Positions 25,156 to 25,724 of a stretch of 25,724 nt of DNA are shown piece by piece. Source of the stretch: CALXOD01 sp964402715 (GTDB lineage: Bacteria; Verrucomicrobiota; Lentisphaeria; Victivallales; Victivallaceae). The stretch covers positions 1-25,724 of the forward strand of contig CAYODJ010000030.1 of NCBI GenBank assembly GCA_964402715.1, in the 5' to 3' direction. The notes beneath the pieces were generated by a model. It was not told the origin of the DNA. It ran no database searches and was given only the letters and a program-made list of their open reading frames with translations. Position 1 is the stretch's first letter; each line of letters begins with the position of its first letter. The position numbers and the translations under genes were made by a program.

Positions 25156-25393
25156 AAGCTGGGAACAGCGCGTCCACTGTCATTGATAGAATTTCGGAGT
25201 AGCGTTTTGAGAGCAGATGGAGACAGTTTCGCCACACTAGCATAAAGCCGACGCCGATCAGCACGGCATAAAACCTCCAGCTGCGGCGGCGAAAGTTCAG
25301 CAGAAGTGCCAGCAGCATGCCGGCGATCATCACGCCGAAAATCGGCTCGAAAACAATGCGTGGCAACTGACTTAGAAAGAGGAGCACATCCAT
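25139..25393 (-). CDS. Small membrane protein, possibly truncated
   Basis: 84-residue ORF starting MDVLLFLSQLP with two predicted membrane helices at about 16-33 and 41-57, separated by the basic turn NFRRRSWRF, then RNCLHLLSKRYSEIL. The start at 25393 is chosen because the helices follow it, but there is no good ribosome site and the frame is open to 25504. The stop overlaps the next ORF by 17 nt. The abrupt end and the coding-like downstream frame suggest an interrupted gene of the polysaccharide locus. No family recognised. Confidence 0.45.
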   Translation of the reverse strand: MDVLLFLSQLPRIVFEPIFGVMIAGMLLALLLNFRRRSWRFYAVLIGVGFMLVWRNCLHLLSKRYSEILSMTVDALFPAYEAHV

Positions 25394-25504
25394 TTTTTTA
25401 CATCTGCTTTCACAACCGTCCCATGGGATGAGCACATCAACATCTAAATAGCGGAAGCATCCTGCGATGCAGAGGGACAGCATCCGTCCTGTCGGTGTGG
25501 GCAC

Positions 25505-25724
25505 AGCTCCGGAACAGGCATTCCTGCCGGGATTTGCTCCGGCATGAACAAACTCAATAAAAGAAAAAATCGGAAAATGGTGTTCTGAAAAAAATCAGAG
25601 AAGTAAGCTCAATGTATTGGCGCAAAATGGCTGTTTGTTAAACCTATGCGGTCAAACTGAAACTGCAGTAAAGCCACCAGTACCATCGGCCGGATTTCAA
25701 AGCGTGCAATGCGAAGAAAACGGC
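25505..25724. other. Right end of window, no gene recognised
   Basis: AT-richer sequence with several short A runs and no open frame that reads like a protein on either strand. It may hold the promoter of the polysaccharide genes or the edge of a neighbour. Confidence 0.5.

Overview
The window is a GC-rich stretch of chromosome from a Gram-negative (diderm) bacterium. It encodes BamA, a heptosyltransferase II-type LPS enzyme, lipoproteins and an initiating sugar-phosphate transferase. The mix of a DUF4091/GH123-like glycoside hydrolase, a WYL regulator, RodA, RmuC and PCP/WbaP polysaccharide genes, with little operon conservation relative to Proteobacteria, fits the PVC group, perhaps Lentisphaerota (Victivallis-like). 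That placement is inference from gene content and was not tested by search. No plasmid, phage or insertion-sequence gene was recognised.

Layout. 1-2020: two tandem paralogous lipoproteins (minus strand). 2129-3130: a WYL-domain regulator. 3234-5845: rodA and purA (minus), divergent from proA (plus, 6069-7340); a good sigma70-like promoter precedes purA. 7544-11063: a plus-strand group with a Ca2+/Na+ antiporter (own promoter), a Gfo/Idh/MocA oxidoreductase and mnmE, the last two only 3 nt apart. 11473-11549: a tRNA-Met(CAT) on the minus strand with promoter. 11753-16394: minus-strand rmuC, a class C beta-lactamase-like serine hydrolase and a DUF4091/GH123-like glycoside hydrolase, with hairpins separating units. 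16668-20940: a compact minus-strand envelope operon, bamA-mazG-waaF. 21432-25393: an exopolysaccharide/O-antigen type segment (minus) with a Wzz-like chain-length protein, a WbaP-like initiating transferase and two overlapping small ORFs that may be a broken gene. From about 23 kb onward the sequence is visibly AT-richer than the rest.

How the genes fit together. Most of the window serves envelope building (RodA, BamA, WaaF, WbaP, Wzz-like, lipoproteins) mixed with housekeeping metabolism (PurA, ProA, MazG, MnmE, RmuC). The only parts that look unsettled are the roughly 600 bp between the two polysaccharide genes (direct repeats, short frames joined at an A7 tract) and the small ORFs at the right end. 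I found no convincing new multi-gene system. The best leads are the tandem lipoproteins with a conserved signal-peptide segment, the bamA-mazG-waaF coupling and the decayed region in the polysaccharide locus.
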